From Azospirillum ramasamyi (lineage in GTDB: Bacteria; Pseudomonadota; Alphaproteobacteria; Azospirillales; Azospirillaceae), in NCBI RefSeq assembly GCF_003233655.1, contig NZ_CP029829.1:1932978-1996977 (forward strand): a stretch of DNA of 64,000 nucleotides, in the 5' to 3' direction. The notes under the pieces are model-generated. The model was not told where the DNA came from. It was given only the letters and a program-made list of their open reading frames with translations, and did no database searches. This document shows, one piece after another, positions 7,662-16,387 of this stretch. Position 1 is the first letter of the stretch, and each line of letters opens with the position of its first letter. Made by a program: the position numbers and the translations under genes.

Positions 7662-8873
7662 CTAGCGTTTCTCCGCCGGGAATTTCGCCACCAGCTCCCG
7701 CTCCGCTCCGTCGCGCCGGATGGTCAGCGGCAGCCAGGTGCCGGGCGCCTGACGGCGGATGACGGCGACCAGATCGGCCGGCGCCCTCACCGGGCTTCCC
7801 GCGGCGATCAGGATGCGGTCGCCGGTGCGCAGGCCGGCCGCCGCGGCGACGCTGCCGTCGCTGACCGATCCCACCGTGATGCCGTCCGGGCCGGGGGCGA
7901 GCTGCACGCCCAGCCGCGGCCGCTGCGGTTCGGCATCCTCGCGGGCCGGTCCCAGCCCGAAGACCGCATCGGCGATGCGACCGTCCAGCTCGCCGCAGTC
8001 GCGGTCGGCATCCCAGGGCAGCAGCACGGCGGCATCGGCGATGCCGAGGTCGGCCAGCTGGTGCGGGACGCCGTCGCGGTAGAGGGTATGGCCCTGCCCG
8101 AGAATGGCGACGACGGCGCGGCCGGTGGTGCGGCGGGTCTCCGCGATCTTCTCCGCCATCGCGCGGTCCCAGACGCTTTGCGCCTCGATGAAGCGCCTGG
8201 CCGCGTCGGTGGGGGCGGCGGCCTTCGACTCGGAGCGGTCATGCGCCGCCAGCGTTTCGCTCAGGCGCTTGCGGTAGGTCTCCGTCGGGGCGGCGGGGTC
8301 GCCGACGCCCTCGCGCTCCGCCTCAGGAATGGCGGCCCAGCCGTTGCGGGCGGTGCGGCTGATCAGCGAGCGTTCCACATTCAGCGCCACCACCGGCAGC
8401 CGGTGCAGGCGGGCGAATTGCAGGATCGGCAGGTAGAAGGCCGGGTCGAAGCCCCAGACCGTGCGCCAGTCCGTCTCCCTCAGGAACTCGCCTTCCGTCA
8501 GTTCCCCCGCCACCCAGCGGTCGAGCACCGGCTGCAGCCGGCGCGGCAGCATCTCCATCCCGACCGCAAGATCGGGGTTCAGCGCATGCAGGGCGGCCAG
8601 GGTGTGGAGCTGCCAACGGTGGTGGTCGGCCTTGTCATGCTGCTCCCCCAGCAGGACGGCCGGAGCCTCGGCGAGCCGGCGCAGCAGTGGAGCCGGTTCC
8701 ACCGCCGTCCCGGTGCCGTCGGCCCACACCCCCGGCGGCACGCAGCCGATGCGCGCGGCATCCTCCGCCCGGACGCCGGATGCGGCGGCAAGGGTCAGCG
8801 CCGCGAAGACCAGCGGGGCAAGGAGAAAGGGACGGGCCAAGGGAGAAGGGATGGGACGGAAAATCTGGCGCAA
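7662..8873 (-). CDS. ChaN-family (haem-binding uptake-type) protein with PDZ domain
   Basis: About 403 residues, exported. A signal peptide (RPFLLAPLVFAALTLAAASGVRA) is followed by a ChaN-like domain with 'LLGEQHDKADHHRWQLHTL', 'VGMEMLPRRLQPVL', 'YLPILQFARLHRLPVVALNV' and 'LGQGHTLYRDGVP', listed as separate blocks. ChaN of Campylobacter is a haem-binding lipoprotein; here there is no lipobox Cys. The last 100 residues form a PDZ domain (LGVQLAP, GSVAAAAGLRTGDRI). I prefer the TTG start at 8873, with ACGGAG at proper spacing and a clean signal peptide. The open frame continues to 9119 but the extra residues look non-coding. It could be a periplasmic iron or haem handling protein; this is inferred. 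Confidence 0.8.
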   Translation of the reverse strand: MRQIFRPIPSPLARPFLLAPLVFAALTLAAASGVRAEDAARIGCVPPGVWADGTGTAVEPAPLLRRLAEAPAVLLGEQHDKADHHRWQLHTLAALHALNPDLAVGMEMLPRRLQPVLDRWVAGELTEGEFLRETDWRTVWGFDPAFYLPILQFARLHRLPVVALNVERSLISRTARNGWAAIPEAEREGVGDPAAPTETYRKRLSETLAAHDRSESKAAAPTDAARRFIEAQSVWDRAMAEKIAETRRTTGRAVVAILGQGHTLYRDGVPHQLADLGIADAAVLLPWDADRDCGELDGRIADAVFGLGPAREDAEPQRPRLGVQLAPGPDGITVGSVSDGSVAAAAGLRTGDRILIAAGSPVRAPADLVAVIRRQAPGTWLPLTIRRDGAERELVAKFPAEKR

Positions 8874-9121
8874 GGTCGGCTCCGTCGGCGCGGGGATTGC
8901 GCCAAGGTTGGGACTGCCGGACGCAAGGTCAATGGCGAAGGCCACCGATCGCGTCGTTCGGCCGCGCCGAAGTTCCGCGGCGGATGACAGCCGCAGCATC
9001 GCCGGGTAGGATCGGCGCCGGCGGTGGACATGCGGCGGATGGAGGCTTTCCGCGCCGGCATCCGCAATCCCCCGAGGCCAGTCCCAGGGCGTCCGCTCTC
9101 CCCGCCCGACCGCAATCACTC

Positions 9122-9877
9122 ATGAAGCGCACCGCCGCCATGCCGCACCGCAAGACCGTCATTCTCACCGGCGCCAGCCGGGGTATCGGACACGCCACCG
9201 TCACCCGGTTCAGCAATGAAGGCTGGCGCGTGATCTCCTGCTCGCGGGAGGAAGTGCCGGAGCATTGCCGGCGCGATCCCAACTGGACCCACCACATCCC
9301 GGCCGACCTGTCCGACCCCGCCAGCCGCGCCGCCTTCGTGGAGGAGGCGAACAAGGCGCTGGACGGCGCTCCCCTGCATGCCCTGATCAACAACGCCGGC
9401 ATCTCGCCCAAGACCCCGATCAAGGAGCGGCTGGGCTGCCTGAACGGCCCCATCGAGGGCTGGCATCGGGTGTTCGAGCTGAACTTCTTCGCGGCGCTGG
9501 TGCTGGCGCGCGGCTTCGCCGCTCCGCTGTCGAAGGCGAAGGGGGCGATCGTCAACGTCACCTCCATCGCCGGCCATTCGGTGCATCCCTTCGCCGGCTC
9601 CGCCTATTCCACCTCCAAGGCGGCGCTGTCGGGCCTGACCCGCGAGATGGCGGTGGAGTTCGCGGAGATCGGCGTCCGCGTCAACGCCGTCGCCCCCGGC
9701 GAGATCGAAACGGCGATGACCGGCCCGGAATACGACGTGCTGATCCCGCGCATCCCGCTGAAGCGCATGGGAACGCCGGAGGACGTCGCCGCGGTGATCT
9801 TCTATCTCTGCGGCCCGGATTCGGCCTATGTGACGGGAACGGAAACCTTCATCACCGGCGGGCAGCACCTGTTCTGA
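9122..9877 (+). CDS. SDR-family NAD(P)-dependent oxidoreductase
   Basis: A 251-residue classical short-chain dehydrogenase. It has the TGASRGIG nucleotide-binding turn near residue 15, NNAG, and the catalytic triad Ser (SIAGHS), Tyr and Lys (AYSTSKAAL). Also present are 'VNAVAPGEIET' and the C-terminal 'YVTGTETFITGGQ'. The substrate cannot be told. ATG 9122 and ATG 9140 are both possible starts; neither has a strong ribosome site. It is divergent from the ChaN-PDZ gene and convergent with the aminotransferase, from which it is separated by a perfect palindrome. Confidence 0.9.
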   Translation: MKRTAAMPHRKTVILTGASRGIGHATVTRFSNEGWRVISCSREEVPEHCRRDPNWTHHIPADLSDPASRAAFVEEANKALDGAPLHALINNAGISPKTPIKERLGCLNGPIEGWHRVFELNFFAALVLARGFAAPLSKAKGAIVNVTSIAGHSVHPFAGSAYSTSKAALSGLTREMAVEFAEIGVRVNAVAPGEIETAMTGPEYDVLIPRIPLKRMGTPEDVAAVIFYLCGPDSAYVTGTETFITGGQHLF

Positions 9878-9903
9878 GAAAGGCACAGCGCGGCCAAACG
9901 GGC

Positions 9904-9948
9904 CCCCCTCCCAACCTCCCCCGCCCAGCGGGGGAGGTTGGGAGGGGG
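9904..9948. terminator. GC-rich perfect palindrome between convergent genes
   Basis: Two 19-base arms (9904-9922 and 9930-9948) around a 7-base loop GCCCAGC. It lies between the stops of the SDR gene and the aminotransferase gene, so it could end transcripts from both sides. It lacks a clear T run. Similar C-rich/G-rich palindromes recur at 42641, 44092 and 47031. Confidence 0.6.
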
Positions 9949-9977
9949 CAACCGCAGCCGCCCCCTCCCGGAACTTC

Positions 9978-11141
9978 CTACTTCCCCGCCCGCCAGGCGA
10001 TCAGCCGCCGCGCCGCCTCGGCGATGGTCGCCTCCGATCCGGCGAAGCTGAAGCGCAGGAAACGCCGGCCGCGGGCGGTGTCGAAATCGATGCCGGGGGT
10101 GCAGGCGATGCCCGTTTCCTCCAGAATCTGCTTCGCCAGCGCCTCGCTGTCGTCGGTCATGTCGGACACGTCGGCGTAGATGAAGAAGGCGCCGTCGGCC
10201 GGGGCCATCCGGGTGAAGCCGGCCTTCGGCAGCTCCTCCAGCAGAACCGCGCGGTTGCGGGCATAGCGGGCGACGTGGCCGTCCAGCTCCTCGGTGCAGT
10301 CGAAGGCGGCGACCGCCGAAAGCTGGCTCAAGGTAGGCGCCGAAATGAACAGGTTCTGCGCCAGACATTCGACCGAACGGGCCAGGTCGTCGGGCACGAT
10401 CATCCAGCCCAGCCGCCAGCCGGTCATCGAGAAATATTTGGAGAAGCTGTTGACCACCAGAGCCTGCTCGTTCACCCCGGCCGCGGTGACCGCGTCGGTG
10501 CCATAGGTCAGCCCGTGGTAGATCTCGTCCGACACCAAGCGCACGCCGTTGGCGCGGCACCAGTCGGACAGTGCCGTCAGCTCCTCCCGGCTCAGCATCG
10601 TGCCGGTCGGGTTGGCGGGGCTGGCGACGATCAGGCCCTGCACCGGCTCGTCCAGCGCCTCCAGCAGTTCGACCGTCGGCTGGAAACGATGCTCCGGCCC
10701 GGTCGGCAGTTCCACCGGGATGACGCCGGCCGCGGTCAGGGTGTGGCGGTAGGCCGGGTAGCTGGGCGACGCCATCGCCACCCGGTCGCCCGGATCGAAG
10801 GCGGCGAGGAAGCCCAGCTGGAAGGCGCCCGACGACCCGGTGGTGACGACCACCCGCCGCTCCGGCACATCGACGCCGTACCGGTCCTTGTACCACTTGG
10901 CAATGGCCGCGCGCAGCGGCGGGATGCCCAGAGCGCCGGTGTAGCCCAGAGGATCGCTGCCCGTCAGGACGGTGGCGGCGGTCTGCACCACCCCCTTCGG
11001 CGCACCGCTGGAGGGCTGCCCCACCTCCATGTGCAGAACCTCCAGCCCGGCGGCCTCGCGCTCCGCCGCGGCATGCATCACTTCCATCACGAAGAAGGGC
11101 GGGATCGCGCCCCGCTTTGAAACCTTGGGCTGCTTGCTCAT
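9978..11141 (-). CDS. Pyridoxal-phosphate aminotransferase (class I/II)
   Basis: A 387-residue fold-type I aminotransferase. Visible blocks are 'HMEVGQPSSGAPKGVVQ', 'YTGALGIPPLRAAIAKWY', 'SPANPTGTML' (substrate and PLP-binding Asn), 'LVSDEIYHGLTYG' (Asp and Tyr at the cofactor), 'NSFSKYFSMTGWRLGW' (Schiff-base Lys near residue 232) and a late 'RRFLRFSFAGSE' Arg for the substrate carboxylate. It belongs to the aspartate/tyrosine-type group; the amino donor is not resolved. Start ATG 11141 gives M-S-K-Q-P-K; an in-frame start at 11156 adds five residues. The next gene upstream on the same strand is the GGT-like lipoprotein, 30 bases away, so they may be co-transcribed. Confidence 0.92.
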   Translation of the reverse strand: MSKQPKVSKRGAIPPFFVMEVMHAAAEREAAGLEVLHMEVGQPSSGAPKGVVQTAATVLTGSDPLGYTGALGIPPLRAAIAKWYKDRYGVDVPERRVVVTTGSSGAFQLGFLAAFDPGDRVAMASPSYPAYRHTLTAAGVIPVELPTGPEHRFQPTVELLEALDEPVQGLIVASPANPTGTMLSREELTALSDWCRANGVRLVSDEIYHGLTYGTDAVTAAGVNEQALVVNSFSKYFSMTGWRLGWMIVPDDLARSVECLAQNLFISAPTLSQLSAVAAFDCTEELDGHVARYARNRAVLLEELPKAGFTRMAPADGAFFIYADVSDMTDDSEALAKQILEETGIACTPGIDFDTARGRRFLRFSFAGSEATIAEAARRLIAWRAGK

Positions 11142-11171
11142 GATCGTCCGTCTCAAACCTTGTTCGCGGGA

Positions 11172-12491
11172 TCAGTCCCGCTTGCGCTCGCTTTCGACCG
11201 TCAGCGCCAGACTGCCGGCGCGCGGGTCGGTCGCCGTCTGGCAATAGCGGATTCCGTCCTCCGGCGACACCCGGCAGCCGACAAAGCTGACCCGCCCGGG
11301 GATGGATTGCGGGCGCGCGGCCTGAATCTGCGGCGCGGTCGACTTGTCCTCCAACCCCGCCGGCAGCGCCACCGACAGCAGGGCGGCCGGGCCGGCGGCG
11401 GGACCGTCGCTGCCCCCGGCGGTACCGACACCGGCGAACAGGGTGCGGCCGATGATGGAGTTGGCGATCAGGGCCGGCGCGCCGAAGCCGCCGCGATCGA
11501 CCCCCTGGGCCACCAGCATGCCGGTGCCGGGAATGCCGCGGCCGGTGCCGAAGGGCGCGCCCTGGGTGAAGGCGCAGGCGGCGCCGTTCTCGTCCGGATC
11601 GATCACCACCACCCCGGCGCCGGCCGCGGTGGCGCCGGCACCGGTGGCGCCCAGCAGCTGGGCGGCGCGGGTCGCCCGCTCGGCCGGCGGCAGGGCGGCC
11701 ACCGCCTTCCAGGCCTGGATCAGGGCGGCGCCCGAGTCCGGCTCGGCCGTGTCGGCCACATGCAGGTCGCTGATGTCGAAGGGCACCGTCAGCGTGGCGC
11801 CGACGCGCGGCTGGTAGGCGCGCAGCTGCGCCGGGTCCAGCCCCGTGCCCTGGGCGACCGTCGCGGCGAGCGGCCCGGCATAGAAGGCGCCAACGCCCTG
11901 ACGGCGCAGGACCGACAGGGTCGCGGCCAATTCCGGCTGCCCGGCGACCGTGCCGACCGCCGGAGTGCCGGCGCCCAGCAGGCGGCGGCCGGCATCGGAA
12001 TCGGCGGCCAGACGCCCGCCGAACGCGCTCAGATCCTGCACCAGCGCACGGCTGAGGCCGGGAGAGAACTGGGCCAGCTGTTCCGCCGGGGCGACCACCT
12101 GCTCCCACCGCAGCGCGCCGGCCGTGGCCTGGACGGCATAGAGGCCGCGGGCCATGGCCGGCATGCCGACGCCGCCGGCACCGGCCGGGCGCGGCAGGAA
12201 GTCGATGGTACGCGCCGTCTTCGAAGCGGCGTCGAACAGCACGCAGACGCCGCCGCCGGCCAGCCCGACGCGCGACGGCAGGCTGGCGGTCATCGCCAGC
12301 GCCATCGCCGCCACCGCGTCGCCGGCCTTGCCGCCCTGGGCGATGATGTCCCGGCCGACGCCGGCGGCATAGGGTTCGTCGGCGATGACGAAGCTCTGCA
12401 CCGTCGCGTCGGTCTTGAACTTCGTGTTGACGCAGCCGGTCAGCAGTGATGCAGCTATGGCAACCGCGCCCAACCGTCGCCAGATTCGCAA
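11172..12491 (-). CDS. Gamma-glutamyltranspeptidase-like lipoprotein, probably catalytically dead
   Basis: About 439 residues with a lipoprotein signal (MRIWRRLGAVAIAASLLTGC, lipobox L-T-G-C) if the TTG at 12491 is used. The body matches the GGT fold: 'GRDIIAQGGKAGDAVAAMAL' with the usual 'GLAGGGVCVLFD' glycine loop, an 'RWEQVVAPAEQLA' helix, and 'FGTGRGIPGTGMLVA' in the small-subunit region. Active GGTs have Thr-Thr-His about ten residues before the 'D-x-D-G-N' turn, and the first Thr is autocleavage site and nucleophile. At that place this protein has Gly-Ala-Gly followed by VVVIDPDENG. It is therefore likely a pseudoenzyme. Divergent from the M48 protease. Confidence 0.75.
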   Translation of the reverse strand: MRIWRRLGAVAIAASLLTGCVNTKFKTDATVQSFVIADEPYAAGVGRDIIAQGGKAGDAVAAMALAMTASLPSRVGLAGGGVCVLFDAASKTARTIDFLPRPAGAGGVGMPAMARGLYAVQATAGALRWEQVVAPAEQLAQFSPGLSRALVQDLSAFGGRLAADSDAGRRLLGAGTPAVGTVAGQPELAATLSVLRRQGVGAFYAGPLAATVAQGTGLDPAQLRAYQPRVGATLTVPFDISDLHVADTAEPDSGAALIQAWKAVAALPPAERATRAAQLLGATGAGATAAGAGVVVIDPDENGAACAFTQGAPFGTGRGIPGTGMLVAQGVDRGGFGAPALIANSIIGRTLFAGVGTAGGSDGPAAGPAALLSVALPAGLEDKSTAPQIQAARPQSIPGRVSFVGCRVSPEDGIRYCQTATDPRAGSLALTVESERKRD

Positions 12492-12564
12492 GCGAGTGTG
12501 TCGAAGACCGGAGTTCCGCCGGTTCCGCGCGGGGGTCCGCTGTCCATAGCCGGAGGTCGTCACG

Positions 12565-13932
12565 GTGCGCAAGCCCAGCAGGCTGGTTTCGGTCGTCGCC
12601 ATCATGTCCATGTGTCTGATGTCGCTGGTGTGGGAAGCGCCACCGGCAAGCGCGCAGCGCCGCTCGGACATACAGATCCTGGGCGACGCCGAGACGGACC
12701 ATATCATCCGAAAGATGGCCCGGCCAATCTTCCAGGCGGCCGGCATCGACCCCGACTCGGTGCAGATCCTCCTGGTCAACGATCCGTCGGTCAACGCCTT
12801 CGTCGCCGGCGGGCAGAACATCTTCCTGCATACCGGGCTGCTGCTGGCGGTGGATGATGCCAATCAGCTGCTGGGCGTCATCGCGCACGAGACCGGCCAC
12901 ATTTCCGGCGGCCATCTGGTGCGCGGGGCGGAGGCGATGGACAACGCCTTCCTGTCCTCGCTGCTCGGCATGGGGCTGGGCGTCATCGGCGGTCTCGCCT
13001 CGGGCAACGCGGGGGCGGGCGCCGCGGGCGTCATGCTGGGCCAGCATCTGGCGGAACGGAATTTCCTGTCCTTCTCCCGCACGCAGGAGGCGTCGGCCGA
13101 TCAGGCAGGCCTGTCCTTCCTGGAACAGTCGGGCATCTCGGCCAAGGGGATGGAGACCTTCCTGGAGAAGCTGGGCGTCGGCGAGCCGCTGATGAACGAC
13201 CGCGACGCCGGCTATCGCCTGACCCACCCGCTGACGCGCGAGCGCCTCGAAGCGGTGCGGGCCTTCGTCGCCCGGTCCCGCCATGCCGACGACCGGCTGC
13301 CGGCGGCGACGGACGCCGACCTGCGGCGGATCCAGGCCAAGCTGTACGGCTATCTCGATCCGCGCGGCGCGCTCCAGCGCTACAAGGCGAACGATCCGTC
13401 GCCGGCCGCCCGCTATGGCCGCGCCTATGCCTATTTCCGCCAGGGCGACGTCAGGCAGGCGACACCGCTGGTCGACGGTCTGATCGCGGAGGAGCCGAGA
13501 AACCCCTTCCTGCACGAGATGAAGGGCGACCTGATGCTGCAGACCGGCCGCGCCCCGGATGCGGTCGCCCCCTATCGCAAGGCGATCGAGCTGGCCGGCT
13601 CCGAGGCCGGAACGATCCGCGTCTCCCTCGCCCACGCCCTGCTGGAACAGCGCGATCCGCGGCTGGCCGACGAGGCGCTGAAGAACCTGCAGATCGCGGC
13701 GAAGGGCAAGGCCCAGTCCGCCTTCCTGTGGCGGTTGACCGCCCAGGCCTGGAGCATGAAGAAGAACGACGGCATGGTCGCCTACGCCACCGCCGAGGAG
13801 GCCCTGGCGAGAGGCGACATGCCGATGGCCAAGGCACAGGCGGAACGGGCGGAAAAGCTGCTGCCCGCCGGATCGCCGGGCTGGCTGCGCGCCCAGGACA
13901 TCCGCGGCCAGACCGGCGGCGACGCGCGCTGA
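12565..13932 (+). CDS. M48-family metalloprotease with TPR region (BepA/YfgC-like)
   Basis: A 455-residue exported protease. The signal peptide ends near Ala-Ser-Ala-Gln at about residue 30. The zinc site is H-E-T-G-H (residues 108-112) with the third ligand in 'QEASADQAG'. A hydrophobic Gly-rich plug ('LLGMGLGVIGGLASG') lies between them. The C-terminal 230 residues form TPR-like helices ('ARYGRAYAYFRQGDVRQA', 'AVAPYRKAIELAG'). BepA-type enzymes act in the periplasm in outer-membrane protein and LPS-assembly quality control. Start is GTG 12565 behind a GGAGG-like site. Head-to-head with the GGT-like lipoprotein gene. Confidence 0.92.
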   Translation: MRKPSRLVSVVAIMSMCLMSLVWEAPPASAQRRSDIQILGDAETDHIIRKMARPIFQAAGIDPDSVQILLVNDPSVNAFVAGGQNIFLHTGLLLAVDDANQLLGVIAHETGHISGGHLVRGAEAMDNAFLSSLLGMGLGVIGGLASGNAGAGAAGVMLGQHLAERNFLSFSRTQEASADQAGLSFLEQSGISAKGMETFLEKLGVGEPLMNDRDAGYRLTHPLTRERLEAVRAFVARSRHADDRLPAATDADLRRIQAKLYGYLDPRGALQRYKANDPSPAARYGRAYAYFRQGDVRQATPLVDGLIAEEPRNPFLHEMKGDLMLQTGRAPDAVAPYRKAIELAGSEAGTIRVSLAHALLEQRDPRLADEALKNLQIAAKGKAQSAFLWRLTAQAWSMKKNDGMVAYATAEEALARGDMPMAKAQAERAEKLLPAGSPGWLRAQDIRGQTGGDAR

Positions 13933-14115
13933 TCGGGCCGGGGCGGCTATGGGCGGGAAAGTCGCCGGGAGAGCGTCCGCGCGCCGCCCGATCACGCAAC
14001 CGTGACACCGGGGGTCAGGCCCGGGCGAGCGCTTTGCACTTGTCCGGGCCGGTTTGTCGGTCCAGTGTGGGCGGCCTCAGGCCCAATGTCCCCAGCGTTT
14101 CGGAGACCGCCCACC

Positions 14116-14883
14116 ATGCGTCCCGCCCTGCCGTCCCTGCGTTCCGCCCTGCTGGCCCTGCCCATCGCGGCGCTGGCGCTGTCCGCCGCCGCTCCGGCCC
14201 ATGCGCAATCGGCGAGCTTCGACGGCAACCAGAAGGCCGCCATCGAGAAGATCGTCCGCGATTACCTGATGGAGCATCCCGAGGTCATCCTGCAGGCCGT
14301 CGACGCCATGCAGGAGCGCCAGAAGGCGGCGGAGGCCGAACAGGCCCGCATGGCGCTGATCGAGAACAAGCAGGAACTGACCCGCAACCCCGCCGACCCG
14401 GTCGCCGGCAACCCGCAGGGCGACGTGACGGTGGTGGAGTTCTTCGACTACCAGTGCGGCTACTGCAAGGCCGTGCATGCCGATACCCTGGCGCTGGTCA
14501 AGGGCGATCCCAAGCTGCGCCTCGTCCTGAAGGAATTCCCGATCCTGGGGCCGGCGTCGCTGCTCGCCTCCAAGGCCGCCCTCGCCTCCCGCTCCCAGGG
14601 CAAGTACATGGAGCTGCACAATGCCCTGATGTCCCATCGCGGCCAGCTGGACGAGGCGGTGATCATGCGGCTTGCCAAGTCGGTCGGGCTCGACACAGAC
14701 CGGCTGAAGAAGGACATGGAATCGCCGGACGTGCTGACGGCGATCGCCGCCAACCAGTCGCTGGCCGAGAAGCTGAACATCCGCGGCACCCCGGCCTTCG
14801 TCTTCGGCGACGAGCTGGTGCCCGGCGCCATCAAGCTGGACGACATGAAGCGGCTGACCGACGCCGCCCGGTCCAAGGGCTGA
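14116..14883 (+). CDS. DsbA-family thioredoxin-fold protein
   Basis: A 255-residue periplasmic oxidoreductase. Signal peptide about residues 1-30 (ends A-H-A-Q). A helical N-terminal extension (residues 35-85, 'VRDYLMEHPEVILQAVDAMQ') is typical of Com1/ScsC-like DsbA proteins, where it can drive oligomerisation. The thioredoxin fold has the redox motif C-G-Y-C (residues 114-117, within FFDYQCGYCK) and the cis-proline loop R-G-T-P-A. It probably forms or isomerises disulfides in exported proteins. The HAD gene follows 14 bases downstream, suggesting one transcript. Confidence 0.93.
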   Translation: MRPALPSLRSALLALPIAALALSAAAPAHAQSASFDGNQKAAIEKIVRDYLMEHPEVILQAVDAMQERQKAAEAEQARMALIENKQELTRNPADPVAGNPQGDVTVVEFFDYQCGYCKAVHADTLALVKGDPKLRLVLKEFPILGPASLLASKAALASRSQGKYMELHNALMSHRGQLDEAVIMRLAKSVGLDTDRLKKDMESPDVLTAIAANQSLAEKLNIRGTPAFVFGDELVPGAIKLDDMKRLTDAARSKG

Positions 14884-14896
14884 GGCGGGCCGTATC

Positions 14897-15526
14897 ATGA
14901 CCGCAACGAGTGAGCCGCCGAAGCCGACCGTCGTCGTCTTCGACGTCGGGCAGGTGCTGATCGAATGGGATCCGCGGCATCTCTACCGCGAACTGTTCGA
15001 CGGCTATGAAGACCTGATGGAGGATTTCCTCGACCGGGTCTGCACCCCCGCCTGGAACCTGGAGCAGGACCGCGGCCGCCCTTGGAGCGAGGCGATCGCC
15101 CAGCTGAGCGCGGAGCATCCCGACTGCGCCGAGTTGATCCGCGCCTATGACGACATGTGGGAACGCATGGTGCCGGACGCGATTCCCGGCACGCCGGAGA
15201 TCCTGGCCGAACTGAAGGCCCGCGGCGTCCCGGTCTACGCCATCACCAATTTCTCGGCCGACAAGTTCGAACTGACGCGCAAGCGCTTCGACTTCCTGAA
15301 CGGCTTCGACGGCATCGTCGTTTCGGGTCAGGAACGGCTGGTGAAGCCGGATCAGGCGATCTACCGGCTGTTGATGGACCGTTACGGCCTCGAACCGAAT
15401 CAGTGCTACTTCATCGACGACAACCCCAACAATGTCGAGGCGGCCAAGTCGGTGGGCATGTCGGCCCACCTGTTCCTGGGTGCCGAGGCGCTGCGGCGCG
15501 ATCTGGCGGCGTTGGGATTGCTTTAA
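14897..15526 (+). CDS. HAD-family hydrolase (haloacid dehalogenase-like, YihX type)
   Basis: A 209-residue cytoplasmic HAD protein. Motif I is F-D-V-G-Q-V-L-I-E-W-D, with the nucleophile Asp and Gly at +2 as in YihX. Motif II is 'YAITNFS', the motif III lysine is in 'VKPDQAIY', and motif IV is 'CYFIDDNPNNVEAAKSVG'. The helical cap between motifs I and II is small (C1 type). The substrate is probably a phosphorylated metabolite and is not determinable. Ends 42 bases from the convergent MT-A70 gene. Confidence 0.9.
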   Translation: MTATSEPPKPTVVVFDVGQVLIEWDPRHLYRELFDGYEDLMEDFLDRVCTPAWNLEQDRGRPWSEAIAQLSAEHPDCAELIRAYDDMWERMVPDAIPGTPEILAELKARGVPVYAITNFSADKFELTRKRFDFLNGFDGIVVSGQERLVKPDQAIYRLLMDRYGLEPNQCYFIDDNPNNVEAAKSVGMSAHLFLGAEALRRDLAALGLL

Positions 15527-15548
15527 CTGTTTGGTTGCAATCCGCTTC

Positions 15549-15569
15549 AGGGGGCAATCGAAGCCCCCT
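15549..15569. terminator. Short hairpin between convergent HAD and MT-A70 genes
   Basis: AGGGGGC (15549-15555) pairs with GCCCCCT (15563-15569) around a seven-base loop. It overlaps the stop codon of the MT-A70 gene on the minus strand. A bidirectional terminator is plausible, although no T run follows. Just before it is TTGCAATCCGCTT (15533-15545), half of the palindrome seen whole at 26479-26500. Confidence 0.4.
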
Positions 15570-16236
15570 ACTCCGCCGCCGCCTCGCGGTCGGTGGCGGA
15601 ATTGAACGCGTAGGTCTTCCAGGTCGGCTCATAGCTGTCGTCGGCCTGGTTGCCCCACACCGACCAGTTGGGCCGGGCGCCACGGGCGAACATCTCCAGG
15701 AAGGGGCCGGGGCTGCAGGCTTCGATCAGTTCATACTGTTCGTCGGGCTTGCGGCTGTGCTCGCGCTTGCGGCTTTCGATCAGGTTCACCTGGGTCCGGC
15801 CGGGGGGCAGCGTGCGGGCCTTCTTGCCACGGACGCCGAACAGGATCAGTTCGGTGACGTTGCGGAAATAGAATCCCACCCCGCGCCCGTCCGACCCGCC
15901 GTCCTTGCGCACCTTGTGCCAGACGAGGTTGGTCTTGTACTCGAACCCCCAGCTGCGCATGACCTGCAAGCCTTCCGGCAGCAGCGCGTTGGGAACCCAG
16001 AGATAGAGATGCGCGGTGGGGGCGGCGATGTCGGCGACCGGCAGGGCGCAGATATCCTCCACCGTCATGGTGCCGTAGCGCGAGAGGCGGCGATGCTCCG
16101 GCGCCATCTTGCCGGTGCGGTTGACGAAGCGCCAGGGCGGGTCCGCCATCACGGTGGCGAAGCGCCGGTCACCGGCGAAGGCCACCAGATCCCGCGCCGG
16201 ATCCGATGCCGCCGCCGCCGTGTTGCTGTCGCCCAT
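15568..16236 (-). CDS. MT-A70 family N6-adenine methyltransferase
   Basis: A 222-residue SAM-dependent methylase. The catalytic motif is D-P-P-W (within FATVMADPPWRF), followed by 'RYGTMTVEDICALPV', 'AHLYLWVPNALLPEGL', 'GFEYKTNLVWHKV' and 'FRNVTELILFGVRG'. The C-terminal 'ARPNWSVWGNQAD' is also typical. Bacterial MT-A70 proteins are mostly phage- or plasmid-type solitary DNA adenine methylases. No restriction enzyme lies nearby, so this looks solitary. Start ATG 16236 is chosen because the upstream in-frame extension to 16365 is compositionally unlike coding sequence. Target motif unknown. Confidence 0.88.
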   Translation of the reverse strand: MGDSNTAAAASDPARDLVAFAGDRRFATVMADPPWRFVNRTGKMAPEHRRLSRYGTMTVEDICALPVADIAAPTAHLYLWVPNALLPEGLQVMRSWGFEYKTNLVWHKVRKDGGSDGRGVGFYFRNVTELILFGVRGKKARTLPPGRTQVNLIESRKREHSRKPDEQYELIEACSPGPFLEMFARGARPNWSVWGNQADDSYEPTWKTYAFNSATDREAAAE

Positions 16237-16387
16237 CACTGCCTCGAAATCCTGAACAAACCCGGTACTGGGAGGGGTGCAAACTCGCACGCGGCGGCAA
16301 CCCCCGTCAATCCAGTCTAGCCGCTCCGCCGACGCTGTCACAAGCGGCAGCGGGGGCGGCGGCAAGGGCGGCAGCGGATGGCGGCGA

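Noticed and set aside
9826-13995. A 1389-codon open frame on the minus strand spanning the SDR end, aminotransferase, GGT-like and protease genes
   Set aside because: It crosses four well-supported genes in other frames. Its protein is Arg/Gly/Ala-rich without motifs; this is GC-rich read-through.
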